Of a stretch of DNA of 64,000 nucleotides, positions 53,205 through 62,270 are shown one piece after another. A model generated the notes under the pieces. The model ran no database searches. It had not been told where the DNA came from and saw only the letters and a list, made by a program, of their open reading frames with translations. The stretch lies in contig NZ_VNHY01000001.1 of the NCBI RefSeq assembly GCF_008124865.1, positions 744,001-808,000 on the forward strand, in the 5' to 3' direction. The translations under genes and the position numbers were made by a program. This stretch comes from Fodinibius salinus (GTDB lineage Bacteria > Bacteroidota > Rhodothermia > Balneolales > Balneolaceae). Each line of letters starts with the position of its first letter. Position 1 is the first letter of the stretch.

Positions 53205-53888
53205 CTAAAATCCAAAGGTAAAGATCTGCTTACTGTATGCACGCACCGGCTTTCCATTTTTTTGTGCGGGACGAAATTTCCACTGCTGGGCAGCACTGAT
53301 TGTAGCTTCCATAATGCCATAACCAATGCTATCTACCAGTTTGGGACGGTTGCTGTCTTCCTCGTAAACTTTAATTGTAGCTATACTAACATCTTCTACT
53401 CTGCCATCGGTACCTACCAAAAAACTGACGGTTAATTCGGCCTTGATATCTGCTTTTTGAGCCGCATCCGGTGTATTAGCTTCGACAATACGTATTACGC
53501 TGGGCGGCTGCTGGGGACTGCTGGCAATATCGTCTGACCGGCCCATTGCTCCCCTCTTTGAAGTTGATAACGTATCAGAAAAATCCGATGGGTCGATGTT
53601 ATCAAAAGTGATGACTTTATCCCTAATAATCTCATCGTTTGGTACAGGAACAGGAATTTGTGGTTTGGGCGGAGCAGGCGGGCTGCTGGCTTGTTCGGTA
53701 ATCACCGCTTCCTCCATCATAACGACATCCTCGTTATAGGATACCGGCTCTTTTTTATTCTTGGTCTCATCGGTGGGCCATAAATTAAATACAGCAATAA
53801 AAATTAATTCAGCAACGACGATAGCCCCCAAAATACGCTGGCGATAAGCTATATTGGGCGATGCGTTATGATTTTGGGAGTGAGTCAA
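53205..53888 (-). CDS. Energy transducer TonB
   Basis: 227 residues, TTG start (no ATG, GTG or other better codon between it and an upstream stop). N-terminal membrane helix (about 19-37, ILGAIVVAELIFIAVFNLW), a Pro-rich periplasmic linker (ASSPPAPPKPQIPVPVPND) and the TonB C-terminal domain (about 140-227: AELTVSFLVGTDGRVEDVSI and AAQQWKFRPAQKNGKPVRA). It couples the proton motive force to outer-membrane TonB-dependent receptors. ExbB/ExbD genes are not adjacent. Confidence 0.9.
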   Translation of the reverse strand: MTHSQNHNASPNIAYRQRILGAIVVAELIFIAVFNLWPTDETKNKKEPVSYNEDVVMMEEAVITEQASSPPAPPKPQIPVPVPNDEIIRDKVITFDNIDPSDFSDTLSTSKRGAMGRSDDIASSPQQPPSVIRIVEANTPDAAQKADIKAELTVSFLVGTDGRVEDVSIATIKVYEEDSNRPKLVDSIGYGIMEATISAAQQWKFRPAQKNGKPVRAYSKQIFTFGF

Positions 53889-53904
53889 GTAGCAAAATAT
53901 TAGT

Positions 53905-54639
53905 TTATGTCATGGTTTTGCTGCGCATTGCAGACAGCTCTCTATTAAACAACACGCTAACTCTTTCTTTTATTTCACCGGCCGAATTAAACTCTGAGAC
54001 CTTAATAGGATCAAGCACTGATATTTCAAAATCTTGTTTGGGATTTATTTGCCAGCTGCCGGACGGCATAGCTTGATAACTGCCGTCAATTACAACAGGC
54101 AGTATATTGAAATCATACCGCTTTGCAAGCTTAAAAGCCCCATTTTTAAGCGACTGTATCTCTCCATTCTCAGTTCGGGTACCCTCGGGAAAAATCATGC
54201 CCGGTATGCCCTGCTCGATAGGTTCAACAAGAGTATCCATTTTCTTAAACGACCGCATACTTCTACGATCGATGGCAATATGGCCGGTTAGATAAATAAG
54301 CCATCCTAAAATTGGAATTTTAAATAGACTGCTTTTGGCTACCCATTTCATATTCCAGGGCAGTAAATACATCAACGGCATATCCAAAAAACTTTGATGA
54401 TTGGCCACCACAATTGTTGGCTGCGATACTTTTTGGGGCTCGTCTCCATTTATATCAAAAGACCAGCCAGGATTTACTTTCATCATCAGCCATCCCAATC
54501 CACTGAGTACCTGATTGGGCATTTTGTTGTAGGAATCAAAAGGAGCGGTAATGATATACAGCAATAAAACAATTATAAAAAAGACAATAATACACACCGC
54601 CCAATACATCCAAATAGCAATGCTGAAAATGGTTTTCAT
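53905..54639 (-). CDS. plsC: 1-acyl-sn-glycerol-3-phosphate acyltransferase
   Basis: 244-residue PlsC-family acyltransferase that makes phosphatidic acid in the inner membrane. An N-terminal membrane helix (about 10-31) precedes the HX4D motif HQSFLD (81-86) in VVANHQSFLDMPL, then KSSLFKIPILGWLIY and the FPEGTRTENG motif for glycerol-phosphate binding. Normal length. It starts 9 bp after murQ and is 16 bp from tonB, so murQ-plsC-tonB may be one transcript. Confidence 0.9.
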   Translation of the reverse strand: MKTIFSIAIWMYWAVCIIVFFIIVLLLYIITAPFDSYNKMPNQVLSGLGWLMMKVNPGWSFDINGDEPQKVSQPTIVVANHQSFLDMPLMYLLPWNMKWVAKSSLFKIPILGWLIYLTGHIAIDRRSMRSFKKMDTLVEPIEQGIPGMIFPEGTRTENGEIQSLKNGAFKLAKRYDFNILPVVIDGSYQAMPSGSWQINPKQDFEISVLDPIKVSEFNSAGEIKERVSVLFNRELSAMRSKTMT

Positions 54640-54648
54640 GATGCGACC

Positions 54649-55578
54649 TCAAGATTCAAGTTCTTGCAATGCTCTTCGGATAAATCCATTACTCTCTTTC
54701 AGCTTTTGTTCGGCCTCTACCTTATCCAAATCGCCCAGCGCCATCAATAGCGCCGTCTTAACGTGTCCACCGGAGGTCTCAAGATACTGCTCGGCTTTTT
54801 TATAATTAACATCAGCAAACATCATAATAATTCGCTTTGAGCGTTCCTCCAGCTTTTGATTTGAGAGCTGTAAGTCCACCATAACATTTTCATATACCTT
54901 TCCCCGGCGAATGTTGGCACCCGTCGTCAGCATGTTCAGTACCATCTTCTGTGCTGTTGCACTTTTCATGCGTGTACTCCCCATAATAACCTCCGGTCCC
55001 ACGGGAATATCAATAAGTACATCCACATCAATAGTAATTTGCGATCCCGGAACGGTAGTCACAAAAATGGTATGACACCCCTGTTCTCTTGCCAATTTTA
55101 GTGCTCCGTGCACGTAGGGCGTACGTCCACTGGCTGCCAGTCCACATACAATATCAGCGGCTGTTAAATCAACTTCCTTTAGTGCCTCCCTCCCATTTTC
55201 CTCGTAATCCTCAGCTCCCTCCTGGGCTTCAAACACCGCCTCTTTTCCGCCGGCAATAAGTCCCATTACTTGACCGGGATCCGATCCAAAAGTGGGTGGA
55301 CATTCGGCGGCATCCAAAATACCTAAACGGCCGCTGGTTCCGGCACCAACGTAAATAAGCCTCCCTCCTGCATCAAAGGCTTCCTTTACAAGGTCAATGG
55401 CTTCGGCAATTTCGTCGAGCTTTTTTTCGACTTCACCGGCAACTTTTTGATCCTCGGCATTGATAAGACCGGCAATTTCACGAGAATCTGCCAAATCTAT
55501 TTTTCTTGTGGATGGGTTACGCTGCTCGGTATCTAACTTTTTAAGCTGCGAAAACAGTGAATCGTCTTTTTTTTCCAC
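54649..55578 (-). CDS. murQ: N-acetylmuramic acid 6-phosphate etherase
   Basis: 309 residues, GTG start. Cleaves the lactyl ether of MurNAc-6-P to GlcNAc-6-P during cell-wall recycling. The SIS domain shows GRLIYVGAGTSGRLGILDAAE (sugar-phosphate binding), CPPTFGSDP, LAASGRTPYVHGAL and GPEVIMGSTRMKSATAQKMV, all conserved in MurQ. The C-terminal helix bundle (KTALLMALGDLDKVEAEQKL) is complete. AnmK and NagZ are not nearby. Confidence 0.95.
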   Translation of the reverse strand: MEKKDDSLFSQLKKLDTEQRNPSTRKIDLADSREIAGLINAEDQKVAGEVEKKLDEIAEAIDLVKEAFDAGGRLIYVGAGTSGRLGILDAAECPPTFGSDPGQVMGLIAGGKEAVFEAQEGAEDYEENGREALKEVDLTAADIVCGLAASGRTPYVHGALKLAREQGCHTIFVTTVPGSQITIDVDVLIDIPVGPEVIMGSTRMKSATAQKMVLNMLTTGANIRRGKVYENVMVDLQLSNQKLEERSKRIIMMFADVNYKKAEQYLETSGGHVKTALLMALGDLDKVEAEQKLKESNGFIRRALQELES

Positions 55579-55665
55579 TTCTATACCTGTTGATTAACAC
55601 TCCCAGTAACGGTAAGGTAAAGAATTGCAATTTTACTTTTAATTGCATCCGACAAATAAAAGATA

Positions 55666-57174
55666 CTATCGATTCCGCCGGTTCCACCATTCAGAACTTA
55701 CACCACCATTGGTGGTAGCCTGTCTTGTGTGTTCGGTATCTTCAGAACCGTCTTCTTCCTGTTTTAACAACGTGGCAGCTAATGCTTTGACGTTATCATT
55801 ATCAGTAATAGAATTATCTAATTTCTCTCTGCCAAAGTGATCCGGAACGAAATGAGTATCATAGTTACCTGATGTAAATGACTCGTGATTAAGCACATAT
55901 TTACAAAATGGAATAGTCGTGCGACATCCCGCAATTTCATATTCATCGAGTGCGCGCAACATCCGTTTGATAGCATGGTCACGGTCGTTACCATAGGTGC
56001 ACAGTTTCGAAATCATCGGATCATAATTGATCGTCACCTCTTGCCCTTCCTCAACACCGGAATCCACGCGAACCCCATTACCTGACGGTATGCGGTGCTT
56101 ATGAAGCGTTCCGGTACTCGGCAGAAAGTTATCCCGCGGATCTTCAGCATAAATTCGACATTCCACGGCGTGACCATCCATGGTGACATCCTCCTGCTCA
56201 ATAGGAAGTTCTTTTCCTTCGGCTACTAAAATTTGAAGCGCTACCAAATCCAATCCTGTAATCAGCTCTGTAACCGGATGTTCAACCTGCAGACGTGTAT
56301 TCATCTCCAGGAAATAAAAATTACGGTCGGCATCCACCAGAAATTCAATTGTGCCTGCACCAACATAATCCACCGCTTCAGCTGCGTCAATAGCGGCTTC
56401 AGCCATTTCTGCACGCAGGTCATCCGTTAAAATAGAGCATGGAGCTTCTTCAATAACTTTCTGGTGCCTCCGCTGTATAGAACATTCGCGATCAAAAATG
56501 TGGAGCGTATTCCCATGTTCATCCGCCAAGATCTGGAATTCAACATGTCGCGGTTCAACCAAATATTTTTCAATATAAACACGGTCATCCCCAAAGGCAT
56601 TGCGAGCCTCTGATTTAGCTGCTTTAATACCCGACTCAAACTCTTCTTTGTTATCTACAATACGCATCCCTTTACCGCCACCGCCGGCCGCGGCTTTTAC
56701 GAGGACAGGGTATCCAATGTCATCGGCAATTTTTTCTGCTTCATTAATGTCTTTAAGCTCTTTTTTGGTCCCGGGCGGAAAAGGGACATTAGCTTTACTC
56801 ATAATTTCCCGGGCTGCCGTTTTATCTCCCATAGACTTTATGGCGTGGGCATCCGGACCAATAAAAATGATGCCCTCTTCTTTACATCGCTCAGAGAAAT
56901 CGCCGTTTTCACTTAAAAAACCGTAGCCCGGATGAATAGCATCGGCCCCCGTATCCTTAGCTGCCTGAATAATCTTGTCAACTACCAGGTAACTTTCGGC
57001 TGAAGAAGCCGGACCAATATGCACTGATTCATCAGCTTGCAGTACATGCGGGGCATCGGCATCAGGCGTAGAATAAACAGCCACCGTTTCTTTACCCAAT
57101 TCTTTACAGCTTCTAATGACCCGCAGTGCAATTTCACCGCGGTTGGCAATCAAAATTTTGTTAATCTCTGGCAT
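55666..57174 (-). CDS. accC: Biotin carboxylase subunit (AccC-type)
   Basis: 502 residues. Carboxylates biotin with bicarbonate and ATP. Domains in order: biotin-carboxylase N domain (1-110, KILIANRGEIALRVIRSCKE), ATP-grasp (115-310; AAAGGGGKGMRIVDN, FLEMNTRLQVEHPVTELI) and C-terminal domain (335-445; ECRIYAEDPRDNFLPSTG). The last approximately 40 residues are a Lys/Glu/Ser-rich tail beyond the usual AccC length (about 445-450). No accB is adjacent, so it could serve acetyl-CoA or another acyl-CoA carboxylase. The esterase-like gene starts upstream, 6 bp away. Confidence 0.88.
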   Translation of the reverse strand: MPEINKILIANRGEIALRVIRSCKELGKETVAVYSTPDADAPHVLQADESVHIGPASSAESYLVVDKIIQAAKDTGADAIHPGYGFLSENGDFSERCKEEGIIFIGPDAHAIKSMGDKTAAREIMSKANVPFPPGTKKELKDINEAEKIADDIGYPVLVKAAAGGGGKGMRIVDNKEEFESGIKAAKSEARNAFGDDRVYIEKYLVEPRHVEFQILADEHGNTLHIFDRECSIQRRHQKVIEEAPCSILTDDLRAEMAEAAIDAAEAVDYVGAGTIEFLVDADRNFYFLEMNTRLQVEHPVTELITGLDLVALQILVAEGKELPIEQEDVTMDGHAVECRIYAEDPRDNFLPSTGTLHKHRIPSGNGVRVDSGVEEGQEVTINYDPMISKLCTYGNDRDHAIKRMLRALDEYEIAGCRTTIPFCKYVLNHESFTSGNYDTHFVPDHFGREKLDNSITDNDNVKALAATLLKQEEDGSEDTEHTRQATTNGGVSSEWWNRRNR

Positions 57175-57180
57175 AACTAA

Positions 57181-57891
57181 CTATATAATATGTGTTTTTA
57201 GCATGTTTGACCATAATTCCCATTCATCCCCCTCGAGATCCCAGATATCCAGATCATGTTCAATATATTTCATCCGTAACACATCACTCATTCGGTCCGC
57301 ATAGTGCTTACGATCGTCATTCTCATAGCTAACCAATCGAAAGTCAACGTCACGAATATTATCGAGTGTTGATTGTTGATTTAGATTTGGGATAAAATCG
57401 GTGGGATTGTTGTAATATACGTTATCATCATAAAAATCATCCATCCACGGCGTTATATCATAAATGCCGCTCATTCCAATTGCTTTACCAAACAATTTTG
57501 GGTGCTTTAATGCGATTGAGACGGCATGATATCCTCCAAAATCGGTACCGGCTATAATGATATAATTAATGTTACTTTGTTCTTTTACATAAGGAACGAC
57601 CTCTTCAACCAAGTACGATTCGTACTGTTGATGGCGAACCAGTCGTTGTTTAGGAGAGGTATTAGAATTACAAAAGCTTTCTCCATCAACCGAAGAGAGG
57701 CAAAAAAGCTGGTTAAACCCATTTTCGAGCTGATATGAAATAGCATCTACCATCCCATATTCTTCCCACTGGCTAGAATCGGCTTCTCTTGTCGGCAGTG
57801 CTATAAGCGGTGTCCCTGAAGTACCATACGTAGTTAACTTCATGTCCTTGCCAAGACTAGGACTCCGCCATTCCGTTGTCTCTTTATTCAT
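57181..57891 (-). CDS. Alpha/beta-hydrolase (esterase-D-like) with Asp at the nucleophile position
   Basis: 236 residues from the ATG at 57891; a second ATG seven codons upstream is also possible. The sequence follows the esterase family (EWRSPSLGKDMKLTTYGTSG at the N-terminus, YESYLVEEVVPYV, then the nucleophile elbow and GIYDITPWMDDF). The elbow is GTDFGG, not GxSxG: aspartate replaces the usual serine. Asp nucleophiles occur in dehalogenases and epoxide hydrolases, or the protein may be inactive. It stands 6 bp upstream of accC on the minus strand, so likely cotranscribed. Confidence 0.7.
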   Translation of the reverse strand: MNKETTEWRSPSLGKDMKLTTYGTSGTPLIALPTREADSSQWEEYGMVDAISYQLENGFNQLFCLSSVDGESFCNSNTSPKQRLVRHQQYESYLVEEVVPYVKEQSNINYIIIAGTDFGGYHAVSIALKHPKLFGKAIGMSGIYDITPWMDDFYDDNVYYNNPTDFIPNLNQQSTLDNIRDVDFRLVSYENDDRKHYADRMSDVLRMKYIEHDLDIWDLEGDEWELWSNMLKTHII

Positions 57892-57973
57892 TTTTTTACT
57901 ATTCAGATACAAATAAATTGGATAGAATATAACAGTTCGACACCTTTTCTGTAAACGTCAAACCAAAATTTAT

Positions 57974-58951
57974 CTACCCACTCTCGGATCTCATTTTAAA
58001 GTATGCACTGGGAAGGATGGAAAGCTTCTCTGTGGTATTCAAATAGGCTCTCCTCTCAAAGACATTATATTCGTTTTCCTCAATTTTGTCGAGGATCCGG
58101 CTGTAATTTTGGCGGGCTAAATATACAGGCAATCGACTATCACGGGCAAGCAGCGCAATTCCTATGTCCGATCGATTATAATAGCGGCGGGTACGATCAA
58201 TCTGGAATGCCAGTAAGTCTTTTACTGACTCGTCAAGCGAGTAATTAAACAGATCTTGCTCGCTCACGTCAAATCTAGCTAAATCTTCTTGGGGAATATA
58301 TATCCGGTTTCGGCGTAGATCCTCTCCCACGTCACGTAAAATATTCGTGAGCTGCATAGCAATCCCCAAATCTACAGCATACCCTAAGGCTTCTTTGGAT
58401 TCATAGCCAAATACACGGCTGGTCATTAATCCCACTATAGAGGCAACTTTAAAAGAGTAATCATATAGCTCTTCAAATGTCTGATAGCGATTTTTAAAAA
58501 GATCTACACATACTCCTTCCATCAGCTCGAATGGTAATTCAATGGGGATATGATGCCGCTTCAGAATATCTGAAAAGGCAATAAGTATGGCATTATCATG
58601 AGCACGCCCTTCATAAGTATCCTGCAGTTTTTTCTTCCAGTTGTCCAGCCGTCTTCGTATATCTGCTTCCGCAAGCTCTTCTTTTTCCAGTAAGTCTTCC
58701 GCTTCATCAACCAAATCATCGATATAGCGACAAAGACTATAAATTGCAAAGATGCCCCGTTGCTTGTAATTAGGTAAAAATCGCGTAGCCATGTAAAAAG
58801 TCTTTGCATGGTGACGCGTAATTTCTCTACACTCGCTATAAGCCTCTTTAAGATGCTCTTCGTCAAGCTCATCAATAACGGATCGGTGCATCGAAGTCCG
58901 CTGGTAAATCGGCTTTATGAGTGCATACGGTATGCGAAGAAGGTCAGTCAT
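57974..58951 (-). CDS. Squalene/phytoene synthase family protein
   Basis: 325 residues from the ATG at 58951 (an upstream TTG three codons earlier is possible). Catalyses head-to-head condensation of two prenyl diphosphates, most likely GGPP to phytoene in carotenoid synthesis. The two aspartate motifs are CRYIDDLVDEAED (about residues 75-87) and LTNILRDVGEDLRRNRIYIP, both intact. No desaturase or cyclase gene lies near it, so phytoene rather than squalene is only the more usual guess. It is followed by the esterase gene after about 80 bp. Confidence 0.85.
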   Translation of the reverse strand: MTDLLRIPYALIKPIYQRTSMHRSVIDELDEEHLKEAYSECREITRHHAKTFYMATRFLPNYKQRGIFAIYSLCRYIDDLVDEAEDLLEKEELAEADIRRRLDNWKKKLQDTYEGRAHDNAILIAFSDILKRHHIPIELPFELMEGVCVDLFKNRYQTFEELYDYSFKVASIVGLMTSRVFGYESKEALGYAVDLGIAMQLTNILRDVGEDLRRNRIYIPQEDLARFDVSEQDLFNYSLDESVKDLLAFQIDRTRRYYNRSDIGIALLARDSRLPVYLARQNYSRILDKIEENEYNVFERRAYLNTTEKLSILPSAYFKMRSESG

Positions 58952-59145
58952 CCAGGGCAAACACCACTTAACTCTTTATTTAATTATAGGTCTTCCTACT
59001 TACCTAAGTCATGATTCTTCCAAATAGTTCCCGATAATAAGTTAACTATATAAATTTCCGAATAACTTTAAGTTTTAAATTTCAATTCTTCCAAACTTTT
59101 TCAGATTTTTCTATTCACCTTTTATTCGAAATAATAATTAATTCT

Positions 59146-60111
59146 GTGAGTTCAACAGCCATCGATTCTGCCGCGCTTAAAAACTGCATTACTGAAACCA
59201 ATGTACCCGGTTATGAAAATCCATACCGTGGTAAAGTACGAGATGTTTATAATATAGAGGATGATAAACTTGGTATAGTAGCCAGCGATCGCATCTCGGC
59301 TTTCGACCACATTATGAAGCAAGCGATTCCCTATAAGGGACAAATTTTAAATTCGCTTGCTGCCTTTTCATTCAACCATGTGGATGATGTAGTAGACACT
59401 CATGTTGTTGACGTTCCCCACCCCAATGTCACTATTGCTAAAAAGTGTGAGCCTATTCCCATTGAAGTAGTCATTCGGGCATGTTTAACAGGACATGCAG
59501 CACGGGTGTATAATTCCGGCAAGCGTACACTCTGCGGCGTTGAACTGCCGGATGGAATGCTTATCAACCAAAAGTTTGAACAGCCTATCTTAACCCCGGC
59601 TACTAAAGCCGAAGAGGGGCATGATGAAGATATTTCTGAACAAGAAATCCTTGAACAAAATATTGTAGATCCTAAAATCTGGGAAGAAGTTCGGAATAAG
59701 GCATTTAAAGTTTTTGAACGGGGGCAAAAAATTGCTAATGAGCAGGGGCTCATCCTGGTTGATACGAAATACGAATTCGGACTTTACAATGGCAAAGTCA
59801 CGCTCATTGACGAAGTGCATACTGCCGACTCTTCACGTTATTTTTACGCGGATGGATATGAGGAACGTTTAAAAAATGAAGAGCCACAAAAACAATTATC
59901 CAAAGAATTTTTACGTGAATGGCTGATGGACCACGACTTTCAGGGTAAAGAAGGGCAAACACTGCCAAACCTGCCGGATGACTTTCGCATCAAGGTATAT
60001 AAACGCTACACCGAATTGTTTGAAAAGCTTACCGGCAATTCATTCGAGCCTACAGCACTATCTATGGATACATTCAATCAAGAACTGAAAGATATATTCG
60101 ACCAATATTAA
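59146..60111 (+). CDS. purC: Phosphoribosylaminoimidazole-succinocarboxamide synthase
   Basis: 321 residues, GTG start. Joins CAIR and aspartate with ATP (step 7 of de novo purine synthesis). SAICAR synthetase motifs: YRGKVRDVYNIEDDKLGIVA, SDRISAFDHIM, IPIEVVIRACLTGHAARVY and LVDTKYEFGLYNGKVTLIDE with the later HTADSSRYFY. The length suits the longer eukaryote-like/bacterial form of about 300. It is the only plus-strand gene in this part of the window, with no other pur gene adjacent. Confidence 0.95.
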   Translation: MSSTAIDSAALKNCITETNVPGYENPYRGKVRDVYNIEDDKLGIVASDRISAFDHIMKQAIPYKGQILNSLAAFSFNHVDDVVDTHVVDVPHPNVTIAKKCEPIPIEVVIRACLTGHAARVYNSGKRTLCGVELPDGMLINQKFEQPILTPATKAEEGHDEDISEQEILEQNIVDPKIWEEVRNKAFKVFERGQKIANEQGLILVDTKYEFGLYNGKVTLIDEVHTADSSRYFYADGYEERLKNEEPQKQLSKEFLREWLMDHDFQGKEGQTLPNLPDDFRIKVYKRYTELFEKLTGNSFEPTALSMDTFNQELKDIFDQY

Positions 60112-60190
60112 CTAAGGTCTAATCGGAGGCTTGAAATAATTTTAAAAGACAGACGATTATCAGAGCGACTGACTACGATTAGATTTTTTA

Positions 60191-60403
60191 TTACGCTGTC
60201 ACAGAAGGCACTTCAATTTTATCCGAAAATTGGGCTAATACCTTCTTGCCCTGTCTAGCCTTTTTAGCAAAAACTTTTTCCTTTTCGTTTTGAGCAAGGT
60301 ATTCTTCAAATGAAGATTGCTCAGCGCTATCCAAATTTCCATCCAAATAATCAGTCAAAAAATCGGTGAGTACGGTATCACGGTCAAATGCAGTAGTATC
60401 CAT
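60191..60403 (-). CDS. Small anti-sigma-like protein downstream of the ECF sigma factor
   Basis: 70 residues. A helical region (TDFLTDYLDGNLDSAEQSSF, then EEYLAQNEKEKVFAKKARQG) resembles the N-terminal helices of zf-HC2-type anti-sigma factors but has no cysteine or histidine, so it cannot bind zinc that way, and no membrane helix. It lies 63 bp after the sigma gene on the same strand. Function inferred: a cytoplasmic partner of the sigma factor. Confidence 0.55.
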   Translation of the reverse strand: MDTTAFDRDTVLTDFLTDYLDGNLDSAEQSSFEEYLAQNEKEKVFAKKARQGKKVLAQFSDKIEVPSVTA

Positions 60404-60466
60404 AAATAAGAGGGTAATAGATTATATAACAAGTTCAAAACAACTATCTATTACCCTCTTACTGAA

Positions 60467-61081
60467 TTATGCGGATTTTGTTTCCGGATAAACATAATTT
60501 TCTAATTGTTCTTGTAATTTAGCACGTCCACGGTTAATACGAGACTTTACGGTACCCATCGGCAAGTCAGCTATTTCGGAAATTTCTTCATACGAAAGCT
60601 GCTGTAAATCCCGAAGCACCACTACTTCCCTAAAATCATCACTCAACTCCATTAGAGCATCTTCAAGCTCATCAACACACATTTTTTCGTGGAGGGAATC
60701 ATCGGGCAGAATACCGTTATCTTCCAATTTCATCGGACGATCTTCGGAATCATCAGGATCTTTATGAATCGTCACCTTTGTCATGCGTTTTTTCTTCTTG
60801 TATAAGCTTTTCGCCAAATTTACCGCGATGGTATACATCCATGTAGAAAATTTGGCTATGGGCTTATAAGAATGGCGACTTCGAAATACCCGGAAGAAGG
60901 TCTCTTGTACCAAATCTTCAGAATCTTGGTGATCATGCGTATAACCGTATAAAAAATTGTGTAATCGATCCTGATATCGTTCAACCAATAAATTAAACGC
61001 TTCTTCATACCCGGACTGAAATTTGGCCATCAAATCCTCATCCGACATATTCTTAAACTCAACTTTGGATACAGCTTGCAT
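60467..61081 (-). CDS. ECF-type RNA polymerase sigma factor
   Basis: 204 residues with sigma region 2 (FNLLVERYQDRLHNFLYGYT, EDLVQETFFRVFRSRHSY, FSTWMYTIAVNLAKSLYKKK) and region 4 (LMELSDDFREVVVLRDLQQL, YEEISEIADLPMGTVKSRINRGRAKL), without region 1 or 3. The linker is long and acidic (DPDDSEDRPMKLEDNG). This is a group IV (RpoE-like) factor. The small gene after it is a likely partner. Regulon unknown. Confidence 0.9.
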   Translation of the reverse strand: MQAVSKVEFKNMSDEDLMAKFQSGYEEAFNLLVERYQDRLHNFLYGYTHDHQDSEDLVQETFFRVFRSRHSYKPIAKFSTWMYTIAVNLAKSLYKKKKRMTKVTIHKDPDDSEDRPMKLEDNGILPDDSLHEKMCVDELEDALMELSDDFREVVVLRDLQQLSYEEISEIADLPMGTVKSRINRGRAKLQEQLENYVYPETKSA

Positions 61082-61143
61082 ATAGACCCCTGTTTCTTAT
61101 TTGCGATTCGTGGAGTCATCAGCCTTCTGTATCGCATCACATA

Positions 61144-62202
61144 CTAGCTGATGATCCGCTTAATCAACAGGAGAAATATTGTCGGGGGATCCATCTTGGT
61201 AAAGCCTTTTGATGCTCGATCGGCATCCAAGAGCGCTTCAAAGATTCTGGGCATTTCGGCCAGCTTAAAAGCTGAAGCATCTTCCCAAAGCTTATTGAAG
61301 TACCAGTTGTTACTGATACCCAAGGTGTTTTGAACTTGTTGCTTGGAACTACCCTGTCCAGCTAACCGGCGAATTTGCCAGATGTTTGAAAACACATTAT
61401 AAAAGAACCCCACGGAACGAATAATTTCTCCCGTGTTCGCTTTAGAATGTTGCAACATCTGTTCCGCTATGAACAAGGCTTCTTCCAAGTTACGCTCAAT
61501 TACGGCGTCTTTAAGCTCAAACACCGAATATTCGCGATAAAGACCAATTACTTTTTTTATATGACTCTCTTTGATGGTTTCTGAAGTGTCCATAAAAGTA
61601 CACACTTTATCTATTTCTGTGGACAGTAGCTTCAGATTATTACCCACATATTGCGACAGCATTTGTGCCGCAGGCGGAGCTATCTTTTTGCCATGCTGAT
61701 CTCGTGCCCATGCAATGATCCAGTCAGGAAGGCGGTAGTCAGGCACTTCTTCAAATTCATGAAAGCCGGCATGTTTTTTAAAGGCTTTGCCAATCTTTGA
61801 TCGGCCGGAGGGTTTTTGGGTATCAATGCAAACAAATAATGTGGTAGGATTGGGCTGCTCCAGGTATGGGATCAGATCATTAACTTCACCCTCATACCCT
61901 TCATCCGTGGCGGCATAGCTCTTCAACTCGCTAAAATTACGCAAAATAACAATACGTTGATCTGCCATCATGGGATAGCTGCGAATAATAGAAAGCACCT
62001 TTTCAGGGGAAACATCACGCCCATAAAGCAGATCAAAATTAAAATCTTTCTGATCTTCGGGGATTAATTCTTCAACCGCCTCCTGCAGCTTGTCCAGAAA
62101 GAACTCCTCATCTCCATAGAAAAAATACACCGGTTTCCGCTCTTCCGAATGAAGCTCATCCAGAATTTCTGAGTAAAGCTCTATACTGGTTTTTTTGGCC
62201 AC
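61144..62202 (-). CDS. holA: DNA polymerase III subunit delta
   Basis: 352 residues, GTG start. Part of the clamp loader that opens the sliding clamp. Features: N-terminal RKPVYFFYGDEEFFLDKLQE, SYPMMADQRIVILRNF, WIIAWARDQHGKKIAPPAAQ, QYVGNNLKLLSTEIDKVCTF and the C-terminal collar domain (IIRSVGFFYNVFSNIWQIRR). The P-loop is absent, as is normal for delta. It stands between asnS and the sigma gene. Confidence 0.88.
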   Translation of the reverse strand: MAKKTSIELYSEILDELHSEERKPVYFFYGDEEFFLDKLQEAVEELIPEDQKDFNFDLLYGRDVSPEKVLSIIRSYPMMADQRIVILRNFSELKSYAATDEGYEGEVNDLIPYLEQPNPTTLFVCIDTQKPSGRSKIGKAFKKHAGFHEFEEVPDYRLPDWIIAWARDQHGKKIAPPAAQMLSQYVGNNLKLLSTEIDKVCTFMDTSETIKESHIKKVIGLYREYSVFELKDAVIERNLEEALFIAEQMLQHSKANTGEIIRSVGFFYNVFSNIWQIRRLAGQGSSKQQVQNTLGISNNWYFNKLWEDASAFKLAEMPRIFEALLDADRASKGFTKMDPPTIFLLLIKRIIS

Positions 62203-62270
62203 TTTGTTATTGGTTATTTGTTAATGGTTATTAGGTAAAAACCCAATAACCAATAACGATTAACAATAAA
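62203..62270. repeat. Inverted repeat between asnS and holA
   Basis: The 68 bp are almost wholly made of TTATTGGTTATT-type units on the left and AATAACCAATAAC units on the right. The strongest stem is GGTTATT (62226-62232) with AATAACC (62245-62251) around ACC/GGT; read on the minus strand it could end asnS transcription. A low-complexity intergenic repeat also seen in other bacteria of this lineage. Confidence 0.45.
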
